NCBI GenBank assembly: GCA_015075175.1
Contig: JABTUV010000011.1
Span: 62,001 to 126,000, forward strand
Reading direction: 5' to 3'
Source of the DNA: a bacterium
Lineage (GTDB): Bacteria; Hinthialibacterota; Hinthialibacteria; H5-UNCL2
Length of the DNA stretch: 64,000 nucleotides
Shown here: one piece after another, positions 24,665-34,481 of the stretch
Position numbering within the stretch: the stretch's first letter is position 1
How the letters are laid out: each line of letters starts with the position of its first letter
Position numbers and translations under genes: made by a program
Notes under the pieces: model-generated
Databases searched by the model: none
What the model was told of the DNA's origin: nothing
The model's input: the letters and a program-made list of their open reading frames with translations, nothing else

Positions 24665-27600
24665 TCAGCGCAGCCGCTGCCAGCCTTCGGCGGGGACCGC
24701 CGTGGCCCGCGCGACCACCAGTTGCAGGCGGGTCACGGCCGCGTTGCCGTGCGCGTCCTCGACCCGCAGGACGACCCAGCTCCCGCCCGTCCCACTGCCC
24801 ACGACGACCACGGACAACATCCCTGCTGACGATACGCTCGCCGATACGACCGCCGGATGGGACTGCGAGACGATGCTGAAGACCAGGCCCCCGACGGGCG
24901 TGTCGTCGTCGCTGGCGTGTTTCTTGAGGTCCAGCACGTCGGGATGCGCGCCGGAGCCGGCGGAAAAGAGCAGCGCCTCGGGCGCAAACCACACCGGCGG
25001 CAGATCCACGACCGGAGCCGGCGTGGGCGTCGCCGTTGGCGTCCACGTTGGCGTCCACGTGGGCGTCCACGTGGATGTGGCCGTCGGCGTGCCGGTTTTT
25101 GTCGGGGTGCTTGTCCAGCTGGCCGTGAACGTGTAAGTGGGCGTCGGCGTATCGGTGGGCGTAAAGGCAACCGTGTCCGTCGCCGTCGGCGTGGCCGTAT
25201 CCGTGGGCGTATCTGTCGGCGTAAGCGTATGAGTCGTCGTGGGCGTGCCTGTATCCGTCGGAGTGAACGTATAAGTCGGCATGGGAGTATCCGTATCCGT
25301 GGGCGTGGGCGTGTAAGTCGCCGTGGGCGTGTCCGTGTCGGTCGGGGTAGGGTGGTAGGTCGCGGTCGGCGCATCGGTATCCGTCGGCGTGGGCGTGTCC
25401 GTGTCGGTCGGGGTGGGAGTGTAAGTCGCGGTCGGCGTATCCGTGTCCGTGGGAGTAAACGTATAAGTCGCGGTCGGCGTATCCGTGTCCGTGGGCGTGG
25501 GCGTTGCGGTTGCAGTCGGAGTATCCGTATCCGTAGGCGTGAACGTCTGGGTCGCCGTGGGCGTGCCTGTATCCGTCGGAGTGAACGTATAAGTCGCCGT
25601 GGGAGTATCCGTGTCGGTCGGCGTCGGGTCTGCGCGGTCGGCGTATCCGTGTCTGTGGGCGTCGCGGTTGCAGTCGGGGTATCCGTATCTGTAGGCGTGG
25701 GTGTGTAAGTCGCCGTGGGCGTACCGGTATCCGTGGGAGTGAAAGTGTAAGTCGGCGTGGGAGTGTCCGTGTCGGTCGGCGTCGGCGTATGAGTCGCAGT
25801 CGGCGTATCGGTCACCGTGGGCGTGGGCGTGTAAGTCGCCGTGGGCGTGCCTGTATCCGTCGGAGTGAACGTATAAGTCGGCGTGGGAGTATCCGTCTCC
25901 GTGGGCGTAGGCGTGTAAGTCGCCGTGGGTGTATCGCTATCCGTCGGTGGGTGGCGCGTCGCTGTAGGCGTATCCGTCACCGTGGGCGTGGGCGTGTAAG
26001 TCGCCGTGGGTGTATCCGTGTCGGTCGGCGTCGGCGTATAAGTCGCAGTAGGCGTATCCGTCACCGTGGGCGTGGGCGTATCCGTCTCGTCGGGCGTAGG
26101 TCGCAGTCGGCGTATCGGTATCCGTGAACGTGGGCGTAGCGGTTGCGGTCGGCGTGTCCGTGGGGTCGGGAGGAACGTATAAGTCGGGGCGTCGCCCGTG
26201 GGAGTATCGGTCGGCGGGAATCCGTGTGTCGGTCGGAGTAGGCGTGTAAGTCGCCGTGGGCGTGCCCGTATCCGTGGGCGTGGGGTGTTTGTGCTGGTCG
26301 GCGTGGGCGTGGGCGTCAGCTCTCCAGCGTCTGCGCCGCGGCGAGCACGTTGATGAGGCCCCAGCCAGAGTTGTCGTTAGGCAGAGCGGCATCCGCGGCC
26401 GTTGACGTGAGAAGATCGCGCAACTGGGCCGGCGACAGCGTCGGGTTGGCCTCCAGCAGCAGCGCCGCCGCCCCCGCCGCCATGGGACAGGCCATGCTGG
26501 TCCCCTGCATCACGTAATACTGGGCCGGCCCGCTGCCGTTAAGATTGAGCCCGTCGTTGTCGATGATCAGCGCGTTGGTGGTAGCCAGCGCGGCGTCGCG
26601 CGTCGAGATGGTCGCCGAAACGGGCGCGGCGATCTCGAGCTTGCGCAAGAGGTCGATGCGCGGCCCCGGCTGCTCAGGTCGCCAGCGTGTTCACCGTCTG
26701 GTCGGGCACAAACTGCCAACTGTTGCCCTGATAGTCCGTCCACGCTTGCGTTGCACCCAGGCGGCGACCGCGATGGCGCTGTCCGCCAAGCGCCGGGTCG
26801 CCGACCGTGTGCTGGAGTCGGGACTGTTGAACGTGCCCGGCCGGAACCATGTGAGATGCACCCGCGGGTCGTCCCGCCGCCCGCGCCGTTGGTGAGCGTG
26901 AACTGATAGGTCTTGCTGCTGTTGCCGGGCACGTTGGGCGTGAGCGTATAGCGCTTGCCCTCGGTATCGCGGCTGCTCGTGCCGGAGAAGGCTTCCGTCA
27001 GGGTCTCGCCCCCGCCCAGGTTGCTGCAGGAGAGCGTCATCTGCCGGTCGGCGGGATTGTCGTCGCGCCAAATCACCCGGATGTGTTGCACCGTCTTGAA
27101 GGCCGGACTGCCGGTGTTGTTGATGGTGAAACCAATCACGCCCGAGGTGGCGCCGGGCGCCAGCGTGAGCGAGGCGTGGTACGCCTGGGCGGCCTCGCGT
27201 TGCCCGCCGAGATGAACACCGCCATGCCTGCGGAGACCGCCGCGTCGATGGCCTGGCAGGTCAGCGACGAGCCGTCCATGAACGTGTCGTAGCCGCCGTA
27301 GCTCATGGTAAAGATGCGGCAGCCGGTCGCCAGCGCGCGATTGACGGCCTCGATTTCGTCCGCCGCCGCCGCCCCCGCGGTGGAGTCGTCGCCGATCTTG
27401 TAAAAGTGCAGCGTCGCTCCGGGCGCCGCCCCCTTGTACTGCCCCCCCGACTGCGTCCCCCTCCCCAGCACCGTGCCGGTCACGTGGGTGCCGTGGGGCG
27501 TGACCAGGTTGGTCACGTCCGTCCCCCAACTGGCCGGGTCCGTGCCGTCGGTCATGTCGTAGGCTTCCGCGGGCGTGGGGATGTCGGGATGGGTCAGGTC

Positions 27601-28161
27601 CAGACCGCTGTCGGCGACGGCGATCTTGATGCCTGCGCCGGTGCGAGCCGTCACGCCGGCGCCCGCGTGCACGTCGTCGGCGTTGATCATGACCGCGCCC
27701 AGATCGTTCTTGGGGCAGCTCTGATACTCGGCGGAGACCAGGCTCAGGATGCGCGCGTCCGCCTCCACCAGGGGCAGGGCGGAATAACGCACGCGAGCCA
27801 GGTAGAAACCGCGCGGATGGCGGCCGGGAACCGGCGGAACATAGTTCGAGCGCGAGATGACGATGCCGGAGGCGGCCAGTTGGGCGATTTCCACCTCAGA
27901 GAGGGGGGAGGAAACGTAAAGGCCGCAATCCTCGGCCAGGAGTTCCGGGCCGGCGATGCCCAAGGCCGAAAGACGCGCCCGCGCCTCGCCCCGCGGCAAT
28001 CCGAGGAGCGCCGCCTTCTCGCGCTGGTGGAAGTGAATCTCAGGGCTGACCTTCCCCGCCCGGCCGTCCGGCTGGCCCCACGCCGACAGACCCAAGAGGA
28101 GGCCCAAAAGCGCCCCCACCATCCATCCGCGCGCCCATCGCCCGCGCCCGTCCTCGCTCAA
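24665..28161 (-). CDS. Secreted subtilisin-like (S8) protease with long Pro/Thr linker and C-terminal beta-domain, frameshifted as sequenced
   Basis: Pieces from four frames align into one protein. A TTG (28161) or an ATG (28119) starts a Sec signal ([15 protein letters not shown]). The catalytic Asp lies in [14 protein letters not shown], His in [12 protein letters not shown], the oxyanion Asn in ISAGN and Ser in [22 protein letters not shown] (near 26495). A beta-rich insert of about 150 residues (27190-26750) sits between Asn and Ser, as in many large extracellular subtilases. The catalytic domain ends near 26316, where a one-base shift joins it to roughly 430 residues of [14 protein letters not shown] repeats, followed by a final domain ([14 protein letters not shown]..., 25020-24665). 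Breaks lie near 27210, 26880-26640, 26316 and several times in the repeats. The linker type matches the cohesin protein at 44150. Confidence 0.82.
25020..26318 (-). repeat. Coding Pro/Thr minisatellite
   Basis: Degenerate 6-, 12- and 36-nt units encoding [12 protein letters not shown] blocks, with alternating GTATCCGT and GTGGGCGT words on the plus strand. Long open frames on the opposite strand are by-products of the repeat. Confidence 0.9.
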
Positions 28162-28354
28162 GCCTGCCTTCCCTTCCCGTGGGCGGCCGTCTCACCCCAG
28201 CCCCCTTCGAGAAATCCACCTCCCAAGCAAGCCGGAAAAAATCGCGAAAAATTCGTATTCAGTTATCGGCATACTACAGACAAGGTCCACCGGCGGCAAG
28301 GCCGGACTGCATCCGGCCCGGCAGGGGGCCCTCGACCTTCGGGCCATGTCGTAT

Positions 28355-28482
28355 GTCATTTCGACCGAAGGGAGAAATCCTCCGCTGCGCGCCGGTCGCT
28401 GCCGGAAGTACGGGGGAGGATTTCTCCCTGCGGTTGAAATGACAGCTGGTTGCTCGTGGTCGATTGCGAGCACGAGCACGAA
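28355..28482. repeat. Composite repeat K, copy 1
   Basis: An 89-bp hairpin bounded by GTCATTTC (28355) and GAAATGAC (28443), followed by GCTCGTGGTCGATTGCGAGCACGAGCAC. The same two-part unit in the same orientation occurs at 30150-30302, so the sugar-transferase gene lies between direct repeats. Confidence 0.85.
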
Positions 28483-28587
28483 TCGTTGGCGGCGGACTCC
28501 GAGCTTGACGAATCCGCGCCGCTCTTACTATGCTGTTGGTCTGGAGTTGCGCAACTCTCTCCGGTGATCATGGATCGGGGGCACTGA

Positions 28588-29994
28588 ATGCATTCGGGCA
28601 AGGACCGCTACTGTCTACCTCTGTTGATACTCGTGGCCGCCGACGCGGCCGTGTTCTTTACCTCCATTCTGGCGGCCTATCAACTCCGCTTTGGATCCCC
28701 CATCGCCGACCTGATCCACCCCTTGGATCCTCAGCCCAACTACCTCATGTACCTGCGCCTGGCCGCCTGGAGCACGCTCTTGGGGCTGTTCGTGTTCTAC
28801 TACTCGGGGTTTTACCGGCGGCGCGACGGCATGGTGCGGCAGACCCGCCCCGTGTTCCTCGTGCTGGGGGTGCTGGTCTCGTATATCTTTCTCATGTGCC
28901 TCCTGTTCTGGTACCGGGGTTTCAGCTACTCGCGGCTGACGGTCGCGCTCTCGGCGGTGTGGTGCAGCGGGGCGATCCTGGTCGCCTCCTACGCCCTGCG
29001 GGGGGTGCAAGCGTGGATGATCGCGCGCGGCATCGGCTTCCGCAAGACGCTTCTGGTCGTGGATGAGGCGGGTTGCGCCAGTGTCATCGCCCGCCTGCGC
29101 AGCAACCACGGCTCGCAATACCAGATCGTCGGCTGCGTGGCGACCAACGGCTACGTGGGCCGGCAGATGGCCGGCCTGCCGGTCTTGGGGCGGGCCAGCC
29201 GCTTGGGGCGCATCTTGAAACGCACCCGGGTGGATTGCGTGATCGTGGCGACCCGCAAGGAGCACGCCGCCAACATCCTGGACCTCGCCCGCACCTGCCA
29301 GACCTTCAGCGCCACCTGCTGCTACATCCCCGACGTGTACGAGCAGGTGGCCCGCCAGATGGACGTGGGCGAAGAGGGGCCGCTACCCATCGTCACCATC
29401 GGCGAGACCCCCCTGGCGGGCGGCAATCGCCTGCTCAAGGATGCCATGGACTTCGTCATCGCCTCGCTGGTCCTGGCGATTCTGGCCGTTCCCATGCTGC
29501 TCATCGCGCTCATCGTCAAGCTGGACTCGCGCGGGCCGGTGTTCTACCGCCAAGCGCGGCTCTCCAGCTCCGGACGAGTGTTTTACATCTACAAGTTCCG
29601 CTCCATGCGCGAAGATGCGGAGAATCCCAATGCGCCCGTCTGGGCCAGCCGCGACGACCCCCGCTGCACCCGCGTGGGCCGCCTCATCCGCAAGCTCAAC
29701 CTGGACGAACTGCCCCAGCTCTTCAACGTGCTGCGCGGCGAGATGTCCCTGGTCGGCCCCCGCCCCGAGCGGCCCTACTTCATCAACCAGTTCAAGACCG
29801 ACATCCCCGCCTACATGCGCCGCTACCTGGTCAAGCCCGGCATTACCGGCTGGGCCCAGGTCAACGGCCTGCGCGGCGACACCTCCGTCGAGCAGCGCAT
29901 CCGCTACGACATGTACTACATCGAGAACTGGTCGCTGCTTTTGGATCTGGTGATCCTCCTGCGCACCCCCTTCGCCTTTACCAATGCGCATTAG
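28588..29994 (+). CDS. Polyprenyl-phosphate hexose-1-phosphate transferase (WcaJ/WbaP type)
   Basis: A 468-residue protein with the standard three parts: four to five N-terminal helices (about 10-145), a Rossmann-like cytoplasmic domain (about 150-270) and the catalytic bacterial sugar transferase domain. Marks of the last are SRGPVFYRQARLSSSGRVFYIYKFRSM, LNLDELPQLFNVLRGEMSLVGPRPE and LVKPGITGWAQVNGLRG. It starts exopolysaccharide or O-antigen synthesis by linking a sugar-1-phosphate to undecaprenyl phosphate. No other polysaccharide genes are adjacent, which is unusual because these enzymes normally head a cluster. The TAG stop abuts an inverted repeat. Confidence 0.95.
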   Translation: MHSGKDRYCLPLLILVAADAAVFFTSILAAYQLRFGSPIADLIHPLDPQPNYLMYLRLAAWSTLLGLFVFYYSGFYRRRDGMVRQTRPVFLVLGVLVSYIFLMCLLFWYRGFSYSRLTVALSAVWCSGAILVASYALRGVQAWMIARGIGFRKTLLVVDEAGCASVIARLRSNHGSQYQIVGCVATNGYVGRQMAGLPVLGRASRLGRILKRTRVDCVIVATRKEHAANILDLARTCQTFSATCCYIPDVYEQVARQMDVGEEGPLPIVTIGETPLAGGNRLLKDAMDFVIASLVLAILAVPMLLIALIVKLDSRGPVFYRQARLSSSGRVFYIYKFRSMREDAENPNAPVWASRDDPRCTRVGRLIRKLNLDELPQLFNVLRGEMSLVGPRPERPYFINQFKTDIPAYMRRYLVKPGITGWAQVNGLRGDTSVEQRIRYDMYYIENWSLLLDLVILLRTPFAFTNAH

Positions 29995-30105
29995 TGCCGT
30001 TTCTCAAAAAGTAGTTGCAGGAAGGGAGAAACCGGGTCCGGCAGTAGCGGTACTCCGCGTATCAAGAGGACGACCGGGGCGCTACAACTTTTCTTGAAAC
30101 GGCAC
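29994..30105. repeat. 112-bp inverted repeat after the sugar transferase gene
   Basis: GTGCCGTTTCTCAAAAAGTA (29994) pairs imperfectly with CTTTTCTTGAAACGGCAC (ending 30105). It could act as a terminator or be a small non-autonomous element; no transposase is linked. Confidence 0.65.
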
Positions 30106-30149
30106 CAGCGTCCCCAAAGACGGGGCGGCGCCCGTTATCGTAGTCGCAT

Positions 30150-30302
30150 GTCATTTCGACCCAAGGGAGAAATCCTGCGCTACGGGCCAGGCGCTGCTGG
30201 AAACGCGGCGCAAGATTTCTCCCTTCGGTCGAAATGACAGATGCTTGCTCGTGGTCGATTACGAGCACGATTACGATTAAGATTACGATTACGTTTACGA
30301 AC
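30150..30302. repeat. Composite repeat K, copy 2, with hexanucleotide tail
   Basis: Hairpin 30150-30238 (GTCATTTC to GAAATGAC), then GCTCGTGGTCGATTACGAGC and a GATTACGATTAAG tract reaching the start of the next gene. Confidence 0.85.
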
Positions 30303-31655
30303 ATGGGCATGACTTGCCCCGACTATCGCGTCAGGCTTCCGCTCCTCGTCCTCGCGCTGGCTATGCTATGCGCCTGTCAACCGGCGCCGGAATCGGAATA
30401 CCGCGCGGCGGAGGGGCTGTTGGCGCGGGGCCGGACCGACCTGGCCCAGGCCAAGTTGGAGCGGCTGGCCGCGGACTGCCCCGAGTTCGCCAGCGCCAAC
30501 CTGCTCTTGGGCAAGCTCCATCTGTCGCGGGGCAATTTTCCCGAGGCGGAACGGCGGCTGGCGGCGGGCCTGGCGGGAAGGACGGGAGATTTCGACCACT
30601 GGATCGCGCTGGCGCGGGCGCGTCTGGCGCTGGAGCAGTATCCTCCCGCCCTGGAAGCGCTGGACTGCGCCCAAGCAGTCGCGCGCGGCCCCTTGGAGCC
30701 CCTGATGGCCCGCCGCTGGATCGCCGAAACTTCCCGCCTCGCCCAACTCAACCGGGAGATGGCCGAAGTCGCCCTCCGTTTCGGGCGGTTCGCCGACCAT
30801 GTCGCCGCCCTGGACGTGTTCGCTGCAGCTGCTTTTGAACGCTTCGACGCCGACCTGGTCGCGCTCATCAACCTGCACCTCGCCATGATCGAGAGCTTCA
30901 CCCGGCTCAACCTGCCCACGCGCGTCGAGTCCGCCTGGAACCAGGTGTTTCGCCTCAACAACCGCCGCATCCAGGAGTTGGAGGCGCGGTTGCGGGCACG
31001 GCCCGACGACCTTTCACGCCGCATGGAGCTGGCCTCGGCGCATCTTTCCGCCGCCAAACGCTGGGCGGTAGTGCGCAAGAACCAGGAGAAAATGGAGGAG
31101 CATCTCCTGCGCGCCGACCCGCTGCTGAGCTCGATCATCGCACTGGCGACGGAGACCCCCTCACTACGCGCGCGCGCCGCGGAGGGGGCGGTCTCGCTCT
31201 ATCTCATGCGCAATCGCCTGGACGACGCCGAGCTGTGGATCACCAAGGCCATCGAGTGGGACGCGCAGAAGCCCGAGTATCGCTACACGCGCGCGCAGAT
31301 CGAGGAGCAGCGCGGCCGGCCCGAGGCCGCGCTGGCAAGCATGCAGGCCTACCTGGCCGAGGCTTCGCCCACGGCTTCCGCCGACGCCTGGCTCTTCTGG
31401 GCGCGCCTCTTGCGCGGGGCGGGCCGCGTCGAGGAGGCGCTCGCCGCCGCCGACCAGGCAGTCGCGCGCGCCTCCGAGGAATTCCAACCCCGCTTGGTCC
31501 GCATCCAACTGCTGCTCTCCGCCGGTCGTACCGGCCCGGCCCGCCAGGCCATCGTCGAACTGGCCCGCCGCGACCTGGACCCGCCCGAGATGAAGCAACT
31601 CCACGAACTGCAACAGCTCCTGCTCAAACTCGAGGCGGTTCCACCGCCGCCGTAA
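30303..31655 (+). CDS. TPR-repeat lipoprotein
   Basis: A protein of about 450 residues. The chosen ATG (30303) leads to a lipoprotein signal (PLLVLALAMLCAC) with the lipidated Cys after LCA. The frame is open upstream through the repeat, but that part is repeat translation. The mature part is almost all helical, with TPR-like hairpins such as AAEGLLARGRTDLAQAKLERL, ANLLLGKLHLSRGNFPEAERRLAAGL and PEYRYTRAQIEEQRGRPEAALASM. TPR lipoproteins usually scaffold envelope or polysaccharide-export complexes; the upstream sugar transferase makes the latter possible. No ribosome site is evident, perhaps because the repeat insertion removed it. Confidence 0.82.
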   Translation: MGMTCPDYRVRLPLLVLALAMLCACQPAPESEYRAAEGLLARGRTDLAQAKLERLAADCPEFASANLLLGKLHLSRGNFPEAERRLAAGLAGRTGDFDHWIALARARLALEQYPPALEALDCAQAVARGPLEPLMARRWIAETSRLAQLNREMAEVALRFGRFADHVAALDVFAAAAFERFDADLVALINLHLAMIESFTRLNLPTRVESAWNQVFRLNNRRIQELEARLRARPDDLSRRMELASAHLSAAKRWAVVRKNQEKMEEHLLRADPLLSSIIALATETPSLRARAAEGAVSLYLMRNRLDDAELWITKAIEWDAQKPEYRYTRAQIEEQRGRPEAALASMQAYLAEASPTASADAWLFWARLLRGAGRVEEALAAADQAVARASEEFQPRLVRIQLLLSAGRTGPARQAIVELARRDLDPPEMKQLHELQQLLLKLEAVPPPP

Positions 31656-31760
31656 CGGCGACCTCCAGGTCAAGCGCCGGTCAACGACATTTTGTCGCCC
31701 CAGCCTGCACCATTAGGGACGGGACGTTTCCGGGACCGGCGCGACAGGATGTCGCCGCCA
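31653..31760. repeat. Repeat family J copy after a stop codon
   Basis: TAACGGCGACCTCCAGG begins with the TAA stop of the TPR lipoprotein, and GCGACAGGATGTCGCC follows near 31739. A family F fragment (CACTCGAGGACGCGGC) is at about 31841. Confidence 0.55.
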
Positions 31761-31884
31761 CGGCCAGCCCGCGCACCAATTTGGTTGCGCCTGCCGCAGG
31801 CTTTGATAGGCTTCCCGTATCGCAATCCCAGGCGCGCCGCCCACTCGAGGACGCGGCTGCCTGCACAGAGGAGGATGCACCGCG

Positions 31885-33078
31885 ATGTCCGTCCTAGGTC
31901 TGGCCGTTTCTGCACTGCTCCTGTCCGCCACGGCGGATGAACCGGTCGCGCCGCCGTCGCAGCTCTTTCCCCCGTTGGTTCCCCCGGCAACCGGCATCCA
32001 CAGCCTCGCCCTGCCCGACGCGACCGGCGCCGGCTTCGAGCTGACCGAGGTGCATTTTCTCATGGGCGCGGCAGTGCGCGACGCGGCCACCTCGACCTTC
32101 AGCGGACGCCTGCGGCGCATCGGCGAGGCCACCAGCGTGCGCCTGCGCGCGGGCATCGTGCGCAATACCACCCTGCCCGGACCCACTCCCTGGGTCTGGC
32201 AGGACTCGCAGGTCTTCCAGGCTACGGGAACCGAACCCACGGCGGTCGAAGTGGGCGTCTCCGTGCCGTCCCTGCTGCCGGAGGGACTCGCACGGCGGTT
32301 CTATCGACCGCACGTCGAACTGGAGCCGCCCGAGGGGGCGGCGGTGGTGGCCGCCGCGCCCATCACCTTTCCCGTAACCGTCGAGTCGCGGCTGGGACTG
32401 GTCTTGGAGGACGTCCAGGTCACTCTGACCGCGCCGGGCACCCCGCACAACGATGCCGTCTTCACCGGCCGCATGCTGCAAAAGGGAATCGAGGCACGCG
32501 TCACGCTGCGCGGCGGTTTCGTACGCGCCGCCGGCCAGGTCTGGGACCAGGTCTGGTTTCTCCGCAAGGAGCAGGACTTTCCCACCCCCGCCCGCGAGCG
32601 CACCCTCGAATTCGAGATGGCGATGGACGCGCCTCCTATGCTCCACATCGGCGTGGCCAATGGTGTCTACGTGCCCATGCTGGAAATCGTCGCCGAACCG
32701 GAACCGTCCTTGCCGTCGTCCTCCGAAGTCGTCTTGACGGCCTCCGACGGCCTGTCGCTGGTGCACTGGGAGTACACCCTTACCGCGCCGGAAATGGCCG
32801 GCAATACCGCGGTATTCTCCGGCACGCTGGAAAACACTACTTCCAAGGCGATGGATGTCATCGTGCGGGCGGGCTTTCAACCCACGCAACCACTGCTCGT
32901 GGAAGGGCGGCTGCGCTCGGTCGCCTATTGGCCCTGGAGCGGTGAGCAGCGCGTTTCCCATCTCGAGCCGGGCAAGCCCACCCCCTTCCGCGTCGAATTC
33001 GCCGCGCCCCCCAAGATGGGACTGTATCTCTCGATCCCCAGCTATAAACCGGCGATTCAGCTCCTGGCGGCCCCGTAG
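31885..33078 (+). CDS. Secreted protein with three internal beta-repeats, function unknown
   Basis: A 397-residue protein with a good ribosome site (GAGGAGG) and a short Sec signal (1-18). Three homologous segments of about 110 residues can be aligned, with cores STFSGRLRRIGEATSVRLRA, AVFTGRMLQKGIEARVTLRG and AVFSGTLENTTSKAMDVIVRA, each preceded by a strand like LEDVQVTLTAP or LVHWEYTLTAP. The pattern suggests three Ig-like or FxLD-type beta-sandwiches that bind something outside the cell. I do not recognise a family. It follows the TPR lipoprotein in the same direction after 229 bp of repeats, so co-transcription is uncertain. Confidence 0.75.
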   Translation: MSVLGLAVSALLLSATADEPVAPPSQLFPPLVPPATGIHSLALPDATGAGFELTEVHFLMGAAVRDAATSTFSGRLRRIGEATSVRLRAGIVRNTTLPGPTPWVWQDSQVFQATGTEPTAVEVGVSVPSLLPEGLARRFYRPHVELEPPEGAAVVAAAPITFPVTVESRLGLVLEDVQVTLTAPGTPHNDAVFTGRMLQKGIEARVTLRGGFVRAAGQVWDQVWFLRKEQDFPTPARERTLEFEMAMDAPPMLHIGVANGVYVPMLEIVAEPEPSLPSSSEVVLTASDGLSLVHWEYTLTAPEMAGNTAVFSGTLENTTSKAMDVIVRAGFQPTQPLLVEGRLRSVAYWPWSGEQRVSHLEPGKPTPFRVEFAAPPKMGLYLSIPSYKPAIQLLAAP

Positions 33079-33109
33079 CCTCCCCCGATCGCGCCGGCTT
33101 GGGGGGCCG

Positions 33110-33805
33110 TCAACCGCCCCGCGTTTTACGCATGCCGTTGACTTCCGCGTGAGCCTGGCGGATCGGCTCGGGCAGGCGGTAGGCAGTCGCACAGCGTAGG
33201 ACCAGCGCCCTGGCGGCATGGAAATCGATGCGATGGCCCGGCGAGACGTACACCGGCGCCACGCCGTGCCGGGTTCGCAGCGTCATGCCGATGCGCTCGC
33301 CGCCGTCCACCAACCAGGTGAACCGTCCGCGCTCGCGGGCCGGCTGTCTCTCTTCTCCACACAGCCGGCTCTTGGCGCAGCCGACGGTTGGGATGCCCAG
33401 CACGAGTCCTGCCATGCACGCCAATCCCATGCGCCGGGGATGCGCGTAACCCTGGCCGTCGCACAAGAGCACCTCGGGCATGACCTGCAGCGTGGCAAAC
33501 GCGGCTTGTATCAACGGAACTTCCCGGAAGGCCAGCAGGCCGGGAACGTAGGGAAAGGTCAGCCGCCCCTCCGCGCGGCCTACGTCCAGCGTCTCCCCAC
33601 TCTCAAGGTCCAGCACCACGATGGCGGCGAAGCCGTAGTCGCCGTGACATTCCATCGACAGGTCGGCGCCGGCGACCAGCCGGACGCGGCGCGGATCAAG
33701 CTCCCGCTCCAGCCGCAGCCGCTTCCGCCAGGCCGTCTGCAAGGCCATCGCCTGCCGGGGAGAGAGGCCCGACGGGAGGACAAGGCGGCTGCTGCGCTCC
33801 GGCAT
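33110..33805 (-). CDS. nfi: Endonuclease V
   Basis: 231 residues from the ATG at 33805. All conserved blocks are present: GADLSM (catalytic Asp), FPYVPGLLAFREVP with its Tyr wedge, LLCDGQGYAHPRRMGLA (second metal Asp and His) and PTVGCAKSRLCG. The enzyme nicks DNA or RNA near deaminated adenine (inosine). Longer in-frame starts up to 34024 only translate the repeat array and are rejected. It is intact and stands alone. Confidence 0.95.
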   Translation of the reverse strand: MPERSSRLVLPSGLSPRQAMALQTAWRKRLRLERELDPRRVRLVAGADLSMECHGDYGFAAIVVLDLESGETLDVGRAEGRLTFPYVPGLLAFREVPLIQAAFATLQVMPEVLLCDGQGYAHPRRMGLACMAGLVLGIPTVGCAKSRLCGEERQPARERGRFTWLVDGGERIGMTLRTRHGVAPVYVSPGHRIDFHAARALVLRCATAYRLPEPIRQAHAEVNGMRKTRGG

Positions 33806-33869
33806 AATGGATGCTAGACTGAATGAAACTTTCGCCGCCCGCAAGCGTTTACATGAGAGCAGGGGTTCT

Positions 33870-34420
33870 GCACCTCCCTGAGGGAGAGGTCGGCGCGTTC
33901 TGCCTCTCCCTGAGGGAGGGTCGGCGCGTTCTGCACCTCTCCCTGAGGGAGAGGTCGGCGCGTAGCGCCGGGTGAGGGGAAGGTCGCCTGGGCGCGACGC
34001 ATCGATGCAGCGCGCTCGTCCCACGCTCCCTCACCCTGCCCCTCCCCAGGGAGGTCCAACCGAACTCCCTGAGGGAGGGTCGGCGCGTCCTGCACCTCTC
34101 CCTGAGGGAGAGGTCGGCGCGTCCTGCACCTCTCCCATCTGAGGGAGAGGTCGGCGCGTAGCGCCGGGTGAGGGGAAGGTCGCCTGGAGCGCGACGCATC
34201 GATGCAGCGCGCTCGTCCCTCCCCCCTCACTAACCCTCTCCCCAGGGAGGGGACGAACCTCCCCTGAGGGGAGAGGTCGGCGCGTAGCGCCGGGTGAGGG
34301 AAGGTCGCCTGGGCGCGACGCATCGATGCAGCGCGCACTCGTCCCACGACCCTCACCTAACCCTCTCCCAGGGGAGAGGGGACCGAACCTCCCGAGGGAG
34401 AAGTGCAGAACGTCGCCCAT
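33870..34420. repeat. Repeat array, family L (CTCCCTGAGGGAGAGGTCGG)
   Basis: At least six copies of a CCTGAGGGAGAGGTCGGCGCG palindrome mixed with three longer units that include GCGCGACGCATCGATGCAGC and CTCACCCTGCCCCTCCCC. Reads as Pro/Arg-rich open frames on both strands, but no gene is supported. A short relative is at 41272-41315. Confidence 0.8.
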
Positions 34421-34481
34421 GGAATCTCAGCGTCAACTTGGCAGGAAGCAACCATCGGTATTTCCAGGAGAGTCCGTAACC

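Noticed and set aside
24857-26127. Gly/Arg/Ser-rich open frames on the plus strand opposite the protease linker
   Set aside because: They are the reverse reading of the Pro/Thr minisatellite.
29994-30105. Insertion sequence
   Set aside because: The 112-bp inverted repeat encodes no transposase and has no clear target duplication.
33870-34420. Repeat array as a CRISPR or as the N-terminus of endonuclease V
   Set aside because: Units are irregular palindromes of varied length; in-frame extension of nfi through it has no similarity to the family.
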